A DNA stretch of 64,000 nt from Campanula takesimana (lineage: Eukaryota > Streptophyta > Magnoliopsida > Asterales > Campanulaceae), in NCBI GenBank assembly GCA_026119855.1, contig JAOWBW010000389.1, forward strand, positions 937,501-1,001,500, given 5' to 3'. The position numbers were made by a program, and so were the translations under genes. Of this stretch, positions 32,827 through 43,415 are shown piece after piece. The notes beneath the pieces were generated by a model. That model saw only the letters and a program-made list of their open reading frames with translations. It did no database searches and was not told the DNA's origin. The first letter of the stretch is position 1, and every line of letters begins with the position of its first letter.

Positions 32827-35800
32827 TTGCATGAGCCTTCCCCCTCTCCTAAAGCTTCATTGCCCTTCAACCTTTCAGCAAAGCAAGTTTGGATCCGTTC
32901 GGGTGGTCGACTACAACGTGAAGCTTCTACTCCGTCCACGTTCTCAGTCTCGTCATCAGCAATGTTAACTCCCGCTTCAGCTTCAGCCTCTGCTCCTCCT
33001 GCCAGTGCCGCCGAGCTCAACACTGAGGCTACTCTCAACGGTATTCCCCCAAGCCTCCAGAACTTCCTCGCCGGTCTCGAAGCCAAGATCAGGAATCTTG
33101 AGGAAAGCAACAAGATGTTGGAAGACCAGAACCAACAGTTGAAGGGTCACATTCAACAAAAGGGGACTAAACTGGTGCCCGATGGGGAGAATTTCATTTA
33201 TGTCGAGGATGAAGAGGTCAATACCAACTGTCCCCCCAACACCAATGCTACTGCCTTCCCATTCCCAAGCTACCGCAATGTTCCACCTCCTTCTCTCTAT
33301 ACCCAACAAGGTTTCACTACCATGAGCAAGAACAAGGCTGTCTATGAACCTTCCCCTGAACTGCTCGGTGGCTACCTCTCCGCTACCAAACTACCCGCAC
33401 CCTCGTTGCCTCTGAGTATTGGGATGGCCGCTGCTACTGCTTCCACTACTCCTCCCGTCATTCTGTCAGAAACTATCCCCGACATCTCCAATCACCCTGT
33501 GGTTATGGCCATGCAAGAGCAAATGCGAAAGTTGATCGAGACCGTGGATAAGCAAAGTGCACCGACTACCAAGACAATCAACCCTAGCCAAGTAGGGGCT
33601 CTCCCCAAGGATTTCAAGATGCCTAAGGTGGCAATGTTTCATGGTGACTCGTGTCCTAAGACTCATTTGGATAGTTATGTGTTGGCCATGAGGGCTCGTG
33701 ACTGCACCAACGAACAAATGGCTCGCGTATTTCATAGCACTTTGGATGGTATAGCTCTGCGTTGGTTCTTGGGGCTAGAACCAAGCGAGAGGCAAACGTG
33801 GGATCAAATCAGTGCCATTTTCTGTGAGAAGTATCAAGCTAACTTGGATTGACATGTGAATCGAACCGACCTTGAGAACACTATGCAAAAGCCCGGCGAG
33901 GCTATTTATGATTTTTACAAGAGGTGGAACCATCGGTTGTGTGAGGTCCAATACCCACCAAAAGCGAAGGAACAGAAACAGATTTTCTACAAGTGCTTGC
34001 TACCGGAGATGAAAGCAGCTATAGGTAATGGTTACTTCCCTGATTTGTGGGAAATGGTTGACGCCGGAGTAAGGTACGAAGCAGGGTTCACTGGGACTAT
34101 GCCGCCAAAGGAAAGTCCAAAGACCAACAACAACAACTCCTTCCGCTACAAGGCTCCTACTGCACCTGCGCCTCCTAGGGGTGGAAAGGAGGCCGTCGGT
34201 CAAGTGAATATGGCCCAGAAAGAGGTCCCGTTAGATGTCCAAGCCGTAACAAGGAATGGGGCTCCACCGCAAAGAGAGAGGGAGCACTTTGACGATTTTG
34301 GAATGCCCATGGGGAAAGTCTTTGACGTGTTAGTCAAGAGAGGTCTTATCAAGCCTTTAGAGAATTACCAACCCGCCTACCCAAGAACCGATTTGGACGC
34401 CTCCAAGTTCTGCAAGTATCACAAGCACATCGGGCACACAACGGATGGTTGTATTCAATTGAAGCGCGTAGTACAAGGGTTGATCAATGACAAGAAGATT
34501 GAGAAGCTGAAGGGTCCTAATGTGGTGAATAACCCTCTTCCTAACAATGGGGGTGGGGTGAATATGGTGCAAACATGCGAGATTAGTATCCTAGAGCTCA
34601 TGGATGCCTTCAACAAGATAGGGCTCACGATGGTGGATATCTTCATGGCATTAGTGACGTTAGAAATACTCGAACCATTAGAAGGACATCTCCCCCGTCT
34701 TGGTTGCGATTTGTCAAAATTTTGCCACTACCACAAGTGCACCGGTCACACTACCGAAGAATGTTTTGAACTCAAGAAAGCCGTACAAGAGCTCATCCAC
34801 AAGGGAGTAGTCGAAGACCCTAGAGATTATGTAGCTAGCAATGTACTCATGGTAGAACTTAGTGAGATCACTGATCCGGCCGAGCCTGTTGTGGCGGACT
34901 GTGATGAGATGGGCTGTATTTCAATGACTAATAATAAAGAACCTTCTTGCTACTTGTTGTCTTTAGAAGAACTAGTGAGTGAAGTCGAATCTCTAGAGGA
35001 AGAGAGCCCCAAGCCCTCTCAACCTCTTTCTTGGGCCGAAATCTTCGAGGAGGCCGAAAAGACCGAAGTTTCGCCCCCTTGTCATGACTCGCCATTGTCT
35101 TTGGAGGAGCTACGTGCAGAAGTTTGTCTCCTTACAAGATCCGATCAAGTGTACCAATCCGACCCGAAGGGTGCAAAGAAAGTCTTTGGGAAGGAACCCG
35201 AGCAAGCCGACCTAGACAAAGAAGACCCTATCCTCACTCAACTCAAACAAACCCAAGCCCATATTTCACTTTGGTTCCTACTCACCTCCTCCCTAGCCCA
35301 TCGCCTCATGCTCGAGCAAAACCTCGCCGCCACCATGGTACCATCCACTATTACCCCAGAAGACGTCACCCACATGATTGGTAATATCCACTACGGAAAC
35401 ATCATCACTTTCTCGGAGCTAGACAAGCCAGTGTTCGGAGTTGATCATAATGAGCCTTTATACATCATTGTCGAGGTAAATGGCAAGAAAATCCCCCGTG
35501 TATTCATTGATAATGGTTCTGCAATTAATATCCTGCCTTCAAGGATGATGGATGTGGTTGGCATTCATGGTGTTGATTTACGCCCATCCAAGCAAACCAT
35601 CAAAGCTTATGACTCTACATGCCGCGCCGTGATAGGCGAGGTCACCTTGCCCATTACCATCGGAACAAAGATCCTGCCAACCGATTTCCACGTCATCGAT
35701 ATCCCCGCAACCTTCTCACTCCTCCTCGGTCGGCCATGGTTACATCAGTCGGGCGCTGTCCCGTCTTCCCTACACCAGTGTGTGAAGTTTCAATCTGGTA

Positions 35801-35874
35801 ATGAAGTGACCATCATCTACAGTGATCTCGTAACTGCCCAAGGGACAGACACCAAGGGCGTTCCTGTCTTATAG
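32827..35874 (+). pseudogene. Tat-lineage gag-protease with in-frame stops
   Basis: A single frame runs from 32827 (or a later ATG at 32962) through gag and protease, interrupted only by TGA at 33850 and TAG at 35872. Parts in order: a Ser/Ala-rich N-terminus; a coiled-coil stretch (33060-33150); the gag core from about 33600 (ALRWFLGLEPSERQTWDQ); two metal-binding-like modules, CKYHKHIGHTTDGC (about 34411) and CHYHKCTGHTTEEC (about 34723); an acidic linker; and the protease (VFIDNGSAINILPSRM, about 35503), with the D-N-G-S variant usual in Tat elements. At the first stop the sibling element (minus strand, about 25010) has a Trp codon, so TGG to TGA is the likely change. It encodes shell and processing protein. 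Confidence 0.88.
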
Positions 35875-37308
35875 AGTCAACATGGGGAAGAGAGCCGACT
35901 CTTCAACGGCTTCGAAATAGTCGCTCAAGCACAAATATGCACCATCGACCTCACCAAAACAACGGATAAAGTGGCACCTGTTGTCAAGATACTGCGTAAT
36001 ATGGGCTTCATACCGGGGCTGGGGCTAGGTAAGAACTTGCAAGGCCCCACAGAATTGGTTGAAGAGGTTGATCATCGAGGGTTGTTCGGTCTAGGGTACA
36101 CCCTTACTCTTGAAGACAAGATGGAGCAACAAAGGATGGATTTGCTTAAAAAGATGAAGCTTCCCTACAAAAAGCCTGAAATGCGACCATACCGCCTGTC
36201 CCTGAATAGCTACTTCATCAGGGAAGGCGAGGAGTTTTCGTGTTTTGAGTTCGCAGAGCCATGGATTGACCACACCGGAAAGTTGCAGAAAGGGTTCGAG
36301 ATTTTCAGAGATGTGGAATTCGATCGGTCCAACATGAAGCTGACTTACATGGAATATGACAAAGCCACGGGCAGAGTTAGAACCATCAGGCATGAGTACT
36401 CCACCAAGGTTGCAGATGACTTGGCAGATCAACTTGAAGCCGCAACCCTTGACAAGCCAGCAATAGAAGCCGCAGAAAATCCAAGTTTGACTGAGACGTG
36501 GGACGGCCAATATCTGCATCAACATATGGGTAATCTGGGGCTGCACGAAGACATGGTTGCCGTCATTGGAGATGATTCTGAGGATAAGGTGGACCCAAGG
36601 ACATTGGTGGTACCCATGGGGGACAAGCTCAAGAATTGGTGCATCATTGGGGGACCTATAGCTACTCCGGAATTTATGATGGGAACACTGGGGCTTACTC
36701 CTTCTCCTGTCGCCACTCCTGCAGCATCTCCTGTCACTCACCCAAAATCCCCGTCCCCAGAGTCTAGTGTTTTACATTTTGAATTTGAGTCTTCCTCTAA
36801 GTCTGACGACCTTACGTCTGAAGACTATGATCTTGTTGCAAACACTATTTTCCCTTTTGCCATGAATGAAACCCTCGACCTTTCCGAGTATCCCTCCATA
36901 GTCACTCTTTTAACTGATAAATTGGCTAATAATCAAACTAATGATATACACTTAGTTAATAACGATTCATTAGAAGAGGCAGACACAGACACATTAAATG
37001 ATGAATACATTAAAGAGATCTCAGAACAGGTTATCAATCAAAAAGAATCTCGAGCCCAAGCTGCCGATGAGGTGTTAACATGCGTGAATTTGGGAACCGA
37101 AGCCGAGCCTAAGGAAACGCAGATTGGGAGTTTCTTCAGCGGAGCCGAAAGGGAAGCACTGATTGAGCTACTCAAAGAATATGTGGATGTGTTTGCATGG
37201 TCTTATAAGGACATGCCGGGGCTCGACAACTCGATCGTAGAGCACAGAATCCCGACAGCACCAGACGCTAAGCCAGTCAAGCAGAAGCTGCGCCGCATTA
37301 AGCCGTAA
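35875..37308 (+). pseudogene. Tat-lineage protease-RT linker region
   Basis: The same frame continues through a G-patch-like segment (NMGFIPGLGLGKNLQGPTEL, about 35998), a long acidic linker, and the entry to RT (EYVDVFAWSYKDMPGLDNSI, about 37180) until TAA at 37306. The glycine-rich segment with G-x-G-L-G-x-x-x-x-G is common between protease and RT in Tat/Ogre pol proteins. It is probably an RNA-binding aid. Confidence 0.8.
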
Positions 37309-38645
37309 TGGTCTTTGCAAGTGAAGGAAGAGATTGAGAAGCTACTCCGTGTGGGTTTCATCAGGGTGATCGAATATCCAAGTTGGTTATCAAATCTGGT
37401 GACTGTCAAGAATCCAACGATAAAGTCAGAGTATGTGTGGATTTTCGGGATCTCAACAAAGCTACACCAAAGGATGACTTCCCCTTGCCAAATATCGACA
37501 TGTTGGTGGATGCGACCGCCCACTATGAGGTCAAGTCGTTTGTGGATGGGTTTGCCGGCTATAACCAAATCAAGATGGCCGAGGAGGACCAAGAAAAAAC
37601 AGCTTTCACCACCCCATGGGGGACTTTTTGCTATACTGTCATGCCATTTGGGCTGAGGAACGCTGGGGCTACCTACCAACGGGCAGTTACGACTTTATTC
37701 CACGATATGATCCACAAGGAGATTGAGGTGTACGTGGATGACATGATTATACATTCAAAAGGGTCTGGGGGCCAACACTTGATAGATCTCAGAAAATTCT
37801 TCAACAGGTTAAGAGAGCACGCCATGCGTTTGAACCCGACAAAGTGCACCTTTGGAGTTCGTAGAGGAAAAGTATTAGGTTACATGGTCACCGAGAATGG
37901 GATTGAAGCCGACCCAAGGAAGATTCAAGCCATTCTGGAGATGAAGCCGCCCCATACCGAGACGGAGATAAAAGGATTCATGGGACGCCTGCAATACATC
38001 AGTCAGTTTATCAATCAGCTGACCACCATCTGCGAACCAATTTTCAAGTTAATGAAGAAAACAGCCAGTGTGGAGTGGGATCATGACTGCCAGATAGCCT
38101 TCGAAAGGATCAAACAATATTTGGTGAATACCCCAATCCTGCGCCCGCCGCATAAGGAGAAGCCGTTGCTACTATACTTAACTATGACAGACACCGCCGT
38201 CGGAGCCATGTTAGCGCAAGAAGCCAAAGATTCCCGGATTGAGAATGCAGTGTACTTTGTCAGTCGAAAGTTACAAGGTAGCGAGCTCAATTACTCCGCG
38301 CTCGAGAAGACCTGCGTAGGCCTAGTATGGGTGGTGACGAAGCTTAAGCACTACATGGTATCCCATCCGATCTTACTAGTCTCGAAAATGGATCCTATCA
38401 AGTACCTGTTTGATAAACCCTCCTTGTCTATGAGACTCGCTAAATGGTCAGTGTTCTTGGGAGAGTTCGACATTACTTATGTACCGAGGAAAGTAATCAA
38501 GGGGAGGGCAATGGCCGATCAGCTCGCAGACTCTCCAAGCACCGAGACAAGAGAACCCGACCCCGAGTTCCCGGACGACGACATTTTCGCAATTGAGGTC
38601 GCAGAAAGGTGGCAATTATTCTTTGACGGAGCTGCAAACAAATGA
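37309..38645 (+). pseudogene. Tat-lineage reverse transcriptase and RNase H
   Basis: After the stop, a one-base frame change near 37409 leads into a long frame to 38645. It has the RT blocks VCVDFRDLNKATPKDDFPLP, MPFGLRNAGATYQR and the catalytic YVDD (37731-37742), then the connection and gypsy-type RNase H (LLYLTMTDTAVGAMLAQE, then SELNYSALEK). The TGA at 38643 breaks the join to the second RNase H. The enzyme would copy element RNA into DNA. All catalytic motifs are visible, but the stop and frameshift disable this copy. Confidence 0.9.
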
Positions 38646-40347
38646 GGGAATGGAGTCGGACTCCTACTTATTGATCCCAAAGATGAGCACACTCCCATAG
38701 CCATCAAGTTGAACTTTTCAGCAACCAACAACGCCGCCGAGTATGAGGCGTGTATAGCCGGATTGGAGGCCGCCCTAGAACGCAACGTGAAAGAGTTAGA
38801 AGTGTATGGAGACTCTGCTTTGATTATTAACCAAACGGCGAAGAAATGGAAAACTATTGATCCTTGCCTGCAGCGGTACCAAGGTTACATGGATAAGTTG
38901 ATAGCACAGTTCAAAGAGGTTACCTTCCACTTCCTACCGCGAGACAGAAATAGGTTCGCGGATGCCCTAGCTACATTGGCCTCCTTAGTTGAAATTCCAG
39001 AGGGAAGGTCCGTGAAACCATTCAGGGTTGGACGAAGAGAGAACCCCGCCTATTGCTGTGAAATCCAGATCAATGCCGAGGTAAACGGAGATCAATGGTA
39101 CGCCCAAATCTACAAATTCCTTAAGCACGGAGAGATGTCCTTTTACGGAGATGTGAAGGCCAAGAGTCTGCAAGCACTCAAAAGGTTGGCGGGGCAGTTT
39201 GTGCTGTTAGACGATACTTTGTACAAGAGGCATTACGATGGTCTGTTGCTCTTATGTGTCGACAACAAGAAAGCTGAAGCAATAATGGAAGAAGTACACA
39301 ACGGGTTGTGCGGACCCCACATGAATGCAAGGATGCTTAGACAGAAGATCACTCGGCTGGGCTATTATTGGATTACCATGGAGACAGACTGTATTCAATG
39401 GGTTCGACGGTGTCACAAGTGCCAAGTATGCTCCAACCTCAACCACATCCCCCCCACACGAATTGTATAGTTCCACCACGCCTTGGCCATTCGCCACGTG
39501 GGGTATAGTATTTTTTTGGGAAGATCTCGCCGGCCGGTAGTAATGGTCATGAATTCGTCCTCGTCGCGGTCGACTACTTCACAAAGTGGGTCGAAGCTCA
39601 GTCTTACAAGGTGCTGAATTCCAAGAAGGTAGCGCAGTTTATCAAAAAGAACATTATGTGTCGGTATGGGGTTCCTAACCTCATCATATCAGATAATGGC
39701 AGTCATTTCGAAGCCGAGTGTGCTCGCTTGCTTGTAGAATTCAAGATCGAACGAAAGAAATCTTCCCCATACTATCCACAGACTAACGGCGCGGTTGAGG
39801 CGGCCAACAAGACGATAGAGCAGATAATTCGCAAGATGGCTTCGCAAGGGCGGGATTGGCCCGAGAAGTTACCATTAGCACTTTGGGGTACAGAACGTCA
39901 GTCCGCACCGCTACTGGAGAGACCCCTTACGCTTTGACATACGGTATGGAGGCAGTGCTCCCTATTGAGTTGGAGGTGCCATCTTTGAGGATCTTGCTCG
40001 AGAACCAAGTGAATGAGGTAGAATGGCTTCGTAGTCGCTATGATCAGTTGGCAACACTCGACGAACGCAGATTGAAGGCCATGGAACACATCCGGGCCTA
40101 TCAAAGGAGAACGACAAAAGCCTTCAATAAAAAGGTCAAGCCTGTTGACATAAAGGAAGGAGACTTGGTGCTCAAAGCACGCTTACCCAACAAATTCAAC
40201 CCCCTCGGGAAATGGGCCCCCACTTGGGTAGGGCCGTTTGTAGTACAGAAGATCTTCTTCGGAGGAGCAGTCAGAATGGCAGATTTGGATGGCAAACCGT
40301 TCAAGGAACCAGTCAACCTCAGCAAGCTCAGACGCTACTATGACTAG
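38646..40347 (+). pseudogene. Tat-lineage second RNase H and integrase
   Basis: The second, archaeal-like RNase H follows: FDGA (about 38622), NNAAEYEACIAGLEAAL, GDSALIINQ and NRFADALATLASL. This double RNase H is diagnostic of the Tat lineage. The integrase comes next: an HHCC zinc-binding part (about 39294-39430; HNGLCGPHMNARML and CHKCQ), then the core with VDYFTKWVEAQ, SDNGSHFEAE and PQTNGAVEAANKTIEQ, and a C-terminal part ending at 40347. Stops near 39468 and 39538, and a one-base change near 39890, disable it. No chromodomain is seen. Confidence 0.88.
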
Positions 40348-40855
40348 ACTCCCCCTCTTAAAAAAAAAATAAAAAAATGTTTACTACGCAAAAAGAAGCC
40401 CGATAGACTGAGAACCCGCAAAGGGCGGTCTATGCAAAATAAGGGTGCGTACAAAGCTCGCTAGATCGAAAACCCGCAAGGGCGGTCTAGGCAAAAGTTA
40501 GAGCATCCCCCTTCTATCTTCCCTTTCTTTAAAATCATTATAGTCTGACTGGAGTGAACTACGGTGACCTGAGCCCCTTAGTCCTATTTGTAAAAGGGGA
40601 ACGTAGGCAGCCTTTCAAAAGGTGCGGTCTAAAAAACAAATAAACATCCAAATCTTGTCAAGCAATAAAGATAGAAGTTGTATTTTCTGAAAGCAAAAAC
40701 TTTCAGTTCCATAGTCATTGCATGTTAACACTTATTCGATGAGTCTAAGCTTGACATACTTTTTGAATAAATAACCTATTATGAAATCGAAACTAAAACA
40801 AAGTAACTAAATTAAAAACAATGTGTTTGCAACAACTATGGAAGGATCCTCGGAA
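40348..40855 (+). mobile_element. Tat 3' spacer between pol and antisense ORF
   Basis: This is non-coding. The word GAAAACCCGCAAGGGCGGTC occurs at about 40470, with a near copy at about 40411. The block 40556-40630 resembles the LTR block at 31368-31430 (GAACTACG, TGACCTGAG, GAACGTAGGCA, GCGGTCT or CCGGTCT). No polypurine tract or LTR follows. Confidence 0.6.
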
Positions 40856-42328
40856 CTACTCTTTAGTGCCACTCGTGCCTTCGGTCCCTTTCTTCTTGCT
40901 TTGACCACGGCGAACCTTCTTCTTGTTAGGGTTCTCACAAAACCTCCTCTCAAATTCGCTAACCCCTTTTGCTTTGACACTAGGAGTCTCTCCATCATTT
41001 CTCTTCCTTGAAGTCCCCGCTCCATCTCCATTAGCCATGCTCTGACTCCTCTTCCTCTCATAAGCCATCGCCTCCTTCATCCTCAACGAACAACTAGGAG
41101 CACAGGATGCCAGAATAGTGCCCCTCAGGGTCTCTAGAGTCTGCTCCGTTTGCCCAAGTCTCTCCATAAACCAATCCAAATACTCCCGTGATAGGTAGGT
41201 GTTGTTGGAGCGTGTGATGAGAGTCCTATGGCAAAAACCGGCCTCGCCCCACATTTGAGAAAGGAGAACCGAAGCGCTATCATCCAAATGAAGTATGCCG
41301 AAAGGAAAACGGGTCCTCTCCTCGTCCCAACCCTCGGGGATGGTTTGCACTAGACCGTATTGACGGAGTACTCTAGCAGGGTAGTAGAAAGTGGTCCCAG
41401 AAAATGACGGAAGTTTAATCATGTGCAATCCCACTTGCTTCTCCTTCACGGAATTAATGTGCCAATGGGGCACCACCCATTTGATGTCATCGGTCACCAT
41501 CTCCGCCAAGTACCTCTCCCAACCCTTGAGAGTCATTCCCTCGAACCTCTCCTCCATACCTCTAATACGGTGCATCCATGGGGTCACCGCCGAAGAAACC
41601 GCTGGCTTGTTCACTCGGAGCCTTTCTTGCAACCACATGGTCAAAAGTCTATCACTGCCGCACGGCATCCCGCCATAAACCGCAAGATGAGGAATCCCAC
41701 AAATGAGCTCCCCAAGGATGGCCGGTACAATGTCATGTCCCGAACGAGCCGCATTCACCATGGTCAAACACCCCTCACTAGCACATCCGACTTCGGAAGG
41801 GAAAAGAATAGAAGCAAATAAACACAAGGCAAGATGGTCCAAAGAACGGTCCGAGGTCACATCCGCATGCATAAAGTGCCTTGGCATCCAAGAAAGGTCG
41901 ACGTAACCACCTCTAGCATACTTACCAAGGTCATCTGCGGGCACACCAAAGGCTATCAACTTGTCATGCAAAGGAATAAAATCAAAGGGCAATGCAAGTG
42001 TACCCTTCCCTTCACAACCGCAAAGCGCCTTGATGTCTTCATAAGTGGGTACCATCTCATTAAAAGAAAAGTTGAAAACATGAAGAGTGTCGTTCCAAAA
42101 CTTCCCGCAAGCTTGCAAGAGGTTAGTGTTGGAGTTCATGTGCAAGAATGACCAAAGACACTTGATCCCATAGCGCTTCTCAAATTTCCTACGACAAGGA
42201 CCGGATATCTTGGCAACCCACTTCTCCAAAGATGTTATGAAAGCTCCTTTTTCAAGTCTAGAAAGCCTTGCATTGTGATCCATGACAAAAGAAGAGCAAG
42301 TTGATGATTGGAACTCAAAATTGATCAA
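40856..42328 (-). CDS. Antisense extra ORF of the Tat element (PMD/DUF7745-like)
   Basis: This 490-codon frame has no stop or frameshift. It lies downstream of pol and in the opposite direction. Residues 25-120 carry ITSLEKWVAKISGPCRRKFE and FWNDTLHVFNFSFNEMVPTY followed by EDIKALCG. This is the pattern (FW...F.F....PT.ED...L.G) of plant mobile domain or DUF7745-type proteins. The middle has a region with WFMERLGQTEQTLETLRG before a C-terminal tail. The last 70 residues are basic, with KRSQSM, SRKRND and KKKVRRGQSKKKG, which look like nuclear signals. Extra ORFs in this position and orientation are known in Tat-lineage elements; their role is not established. A TATA-like word lies upstream at 42533-42543 (minus strand). 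An alternative is a captured PMD host gene. Confidence 0.8.
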   Translation of the reverse strand: MINFEFQSSTCSSFVMDHNARLSRLEKGAFITSLEKWVAKISGPCRRKFEKRYGIKCLWSFLHMNSNTNLLQACGKFWNDTLHVFNFSFNEMVPTYEDIKALCGCEGKGTLALPFDFIPLHDKLIAFGVPADDLGKYARGGYVDLSWMPRHFMHADVTSDRSLDHLALCLFASILFPSEVGCASEGCLTMVNAARSGHDIVPAILGELICGIPHLAVYGGMPCGSDRLLTMWLQERLRVNKPAVSSAVTPWMHRIRGMEERFEGMTLKGWERYLAEMVTDDIKWVVPHWHINSVKEKQVGLHMIKLPSFSGTTFYYPARVLRQYGLVQTIPEGWDEERTRFPFGILHLDDSASVLLSQMWGEAGFCHRTLITRSNNTYLSREYLDWFMERLGQTEQTLETLRGTILASCAPSCSLRMKEAMAYERKRSQSMANGDGAGTSRKRNDGETPSVKAKGVSEFERRFCENPNKKKVRRGQSKKKGTEGTSGTKE

Positions 42329-42469
42329 AAAAGATGCTGGTACGAAGTTGAATGGGACACAATAAGAAGGAGAAGCAATGGCATTTTTGAAATTAATCTA
42401 AACTATGAGGTAAAAAATGGAGCTAGGCATTTCTTTATTTGGCTAAGCTAAACGTCATATGTGAACCAT

Positions 42470-42764
42470 CTCTTAAAGGCATGCCACGTCATCACTAATA
42501 ATTTTCCTCAAATTTCAAAATAAAATATCTCATTATATATAAGTCGATTTTTTCTTTCGAAAACACAGATTTTTTTGTCTCGACGAGACGATTCAAACTA
42601 CATCCCTGAAGATAGGGTTTTGAAATAAAATATAAATAACAATGAAATTTTAAAAATACACTTAGATACAATAGGTAAATAACTCTTGTATCCAATATCA
42701 AATGTGTTTAACAATCCACATGGATACAATAGCTAAACAGCTCCTGTATCCAATATCTGTGTTG
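42470..42764. mobile_element. Left arm of a split foldback element
   Basis: The arm pairs with 58190-58385 in reverse. Shared words are GTGATGACGTGGCA, AATATCTCATTA (near 42525), TCTCGACGAGAC against TCTCGTCGAGAC, and CATCCCTGAAGATAGGGTTT against its reverse at 58211-58232. The outer end is not defined; a match to the right terminus (58500-58530) is not found here, so the left tip is probably lost. Confidence 0.65.
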
Positions 42765-43415
42765 AACAATCTACTTGAATACATTTAGCTATTGTATCCA
42801 AGTGAAATCGGTCAACCAATTCCACTTGAATACATAAGCTATTTTAGCTAGTGTATCCAATAGCAATGTTGACATATTACCCTTGAATACAATAGGGAAA
42901 CAATAGGGAAGTAGCTAGTGTATCCAATAGCAATGTGTATGAACATTGATGTTGGATACAATAGGTGTTTGCCTATTGTATCTAACTGAATTGTTATGAA
43001 CATTGTATTGGATACAATAGGGAAGTAGCTAGTGTATCCAATAGCAATGTGTATGAACATTGCTGTTCGATACAATAGGTGTTTTCCTATTGTATCTAAC
43101 TGAATTGTTATGAACATTGTATTGGATACAATTGGGAAGTATCTAGTGTATCCAATAGCAATGTGTATGAACATTGATGTTTGATACAATAGGTGTTTGC
43201 CTATTGTATCTAACTGAATTGTTATGAACGTTGTATTGGATACAATTGGGAAGTAGCTAGTGTATCCAATAGCAGTGTGTATGAACACTACTGTTGGATA
43301 CAATAGGTGTTTTCCTATTGTATCTAACTGAATTGTTATGAACATTGTATTGGATACAATAGGGAAGTAGCTAGTGTATCCAATAGCAATGTGTATGAAC
43401 ATTGCTGTTGGATAC
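42765..43415. repeat. Tandem hairpin array, unit about 117 bp
   Basis: About five units are present. Each has GGATACAATAGG, a six-base loop such as TGTTTG, then CCTATTGTATC, plus GTGTATCCAATAGCA and GAATTGTTATGAACATTG blocks. Because 117 is divisible by three, the minus strand stays open over 42848-43402 and gives a 39-residue repeated peptide. I read this as a repeat artefact rather than a gene. The array is directly interrupted by the SIRE-like element. Confidence 0.88.

Noticed and set aside
36091..36741. Long minus-strand frame opposite Tat pol
   Set aside because: It is a shadow of the sense protease-RT linker; no domain is recognisable.
42848..43402. Minus-strand 184-codon frame with repeated peptide
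   Set aside because: It is explained by the tandem 117-bp repeat whose length is a multiple of three; it has no start context or homologue that I recognise.
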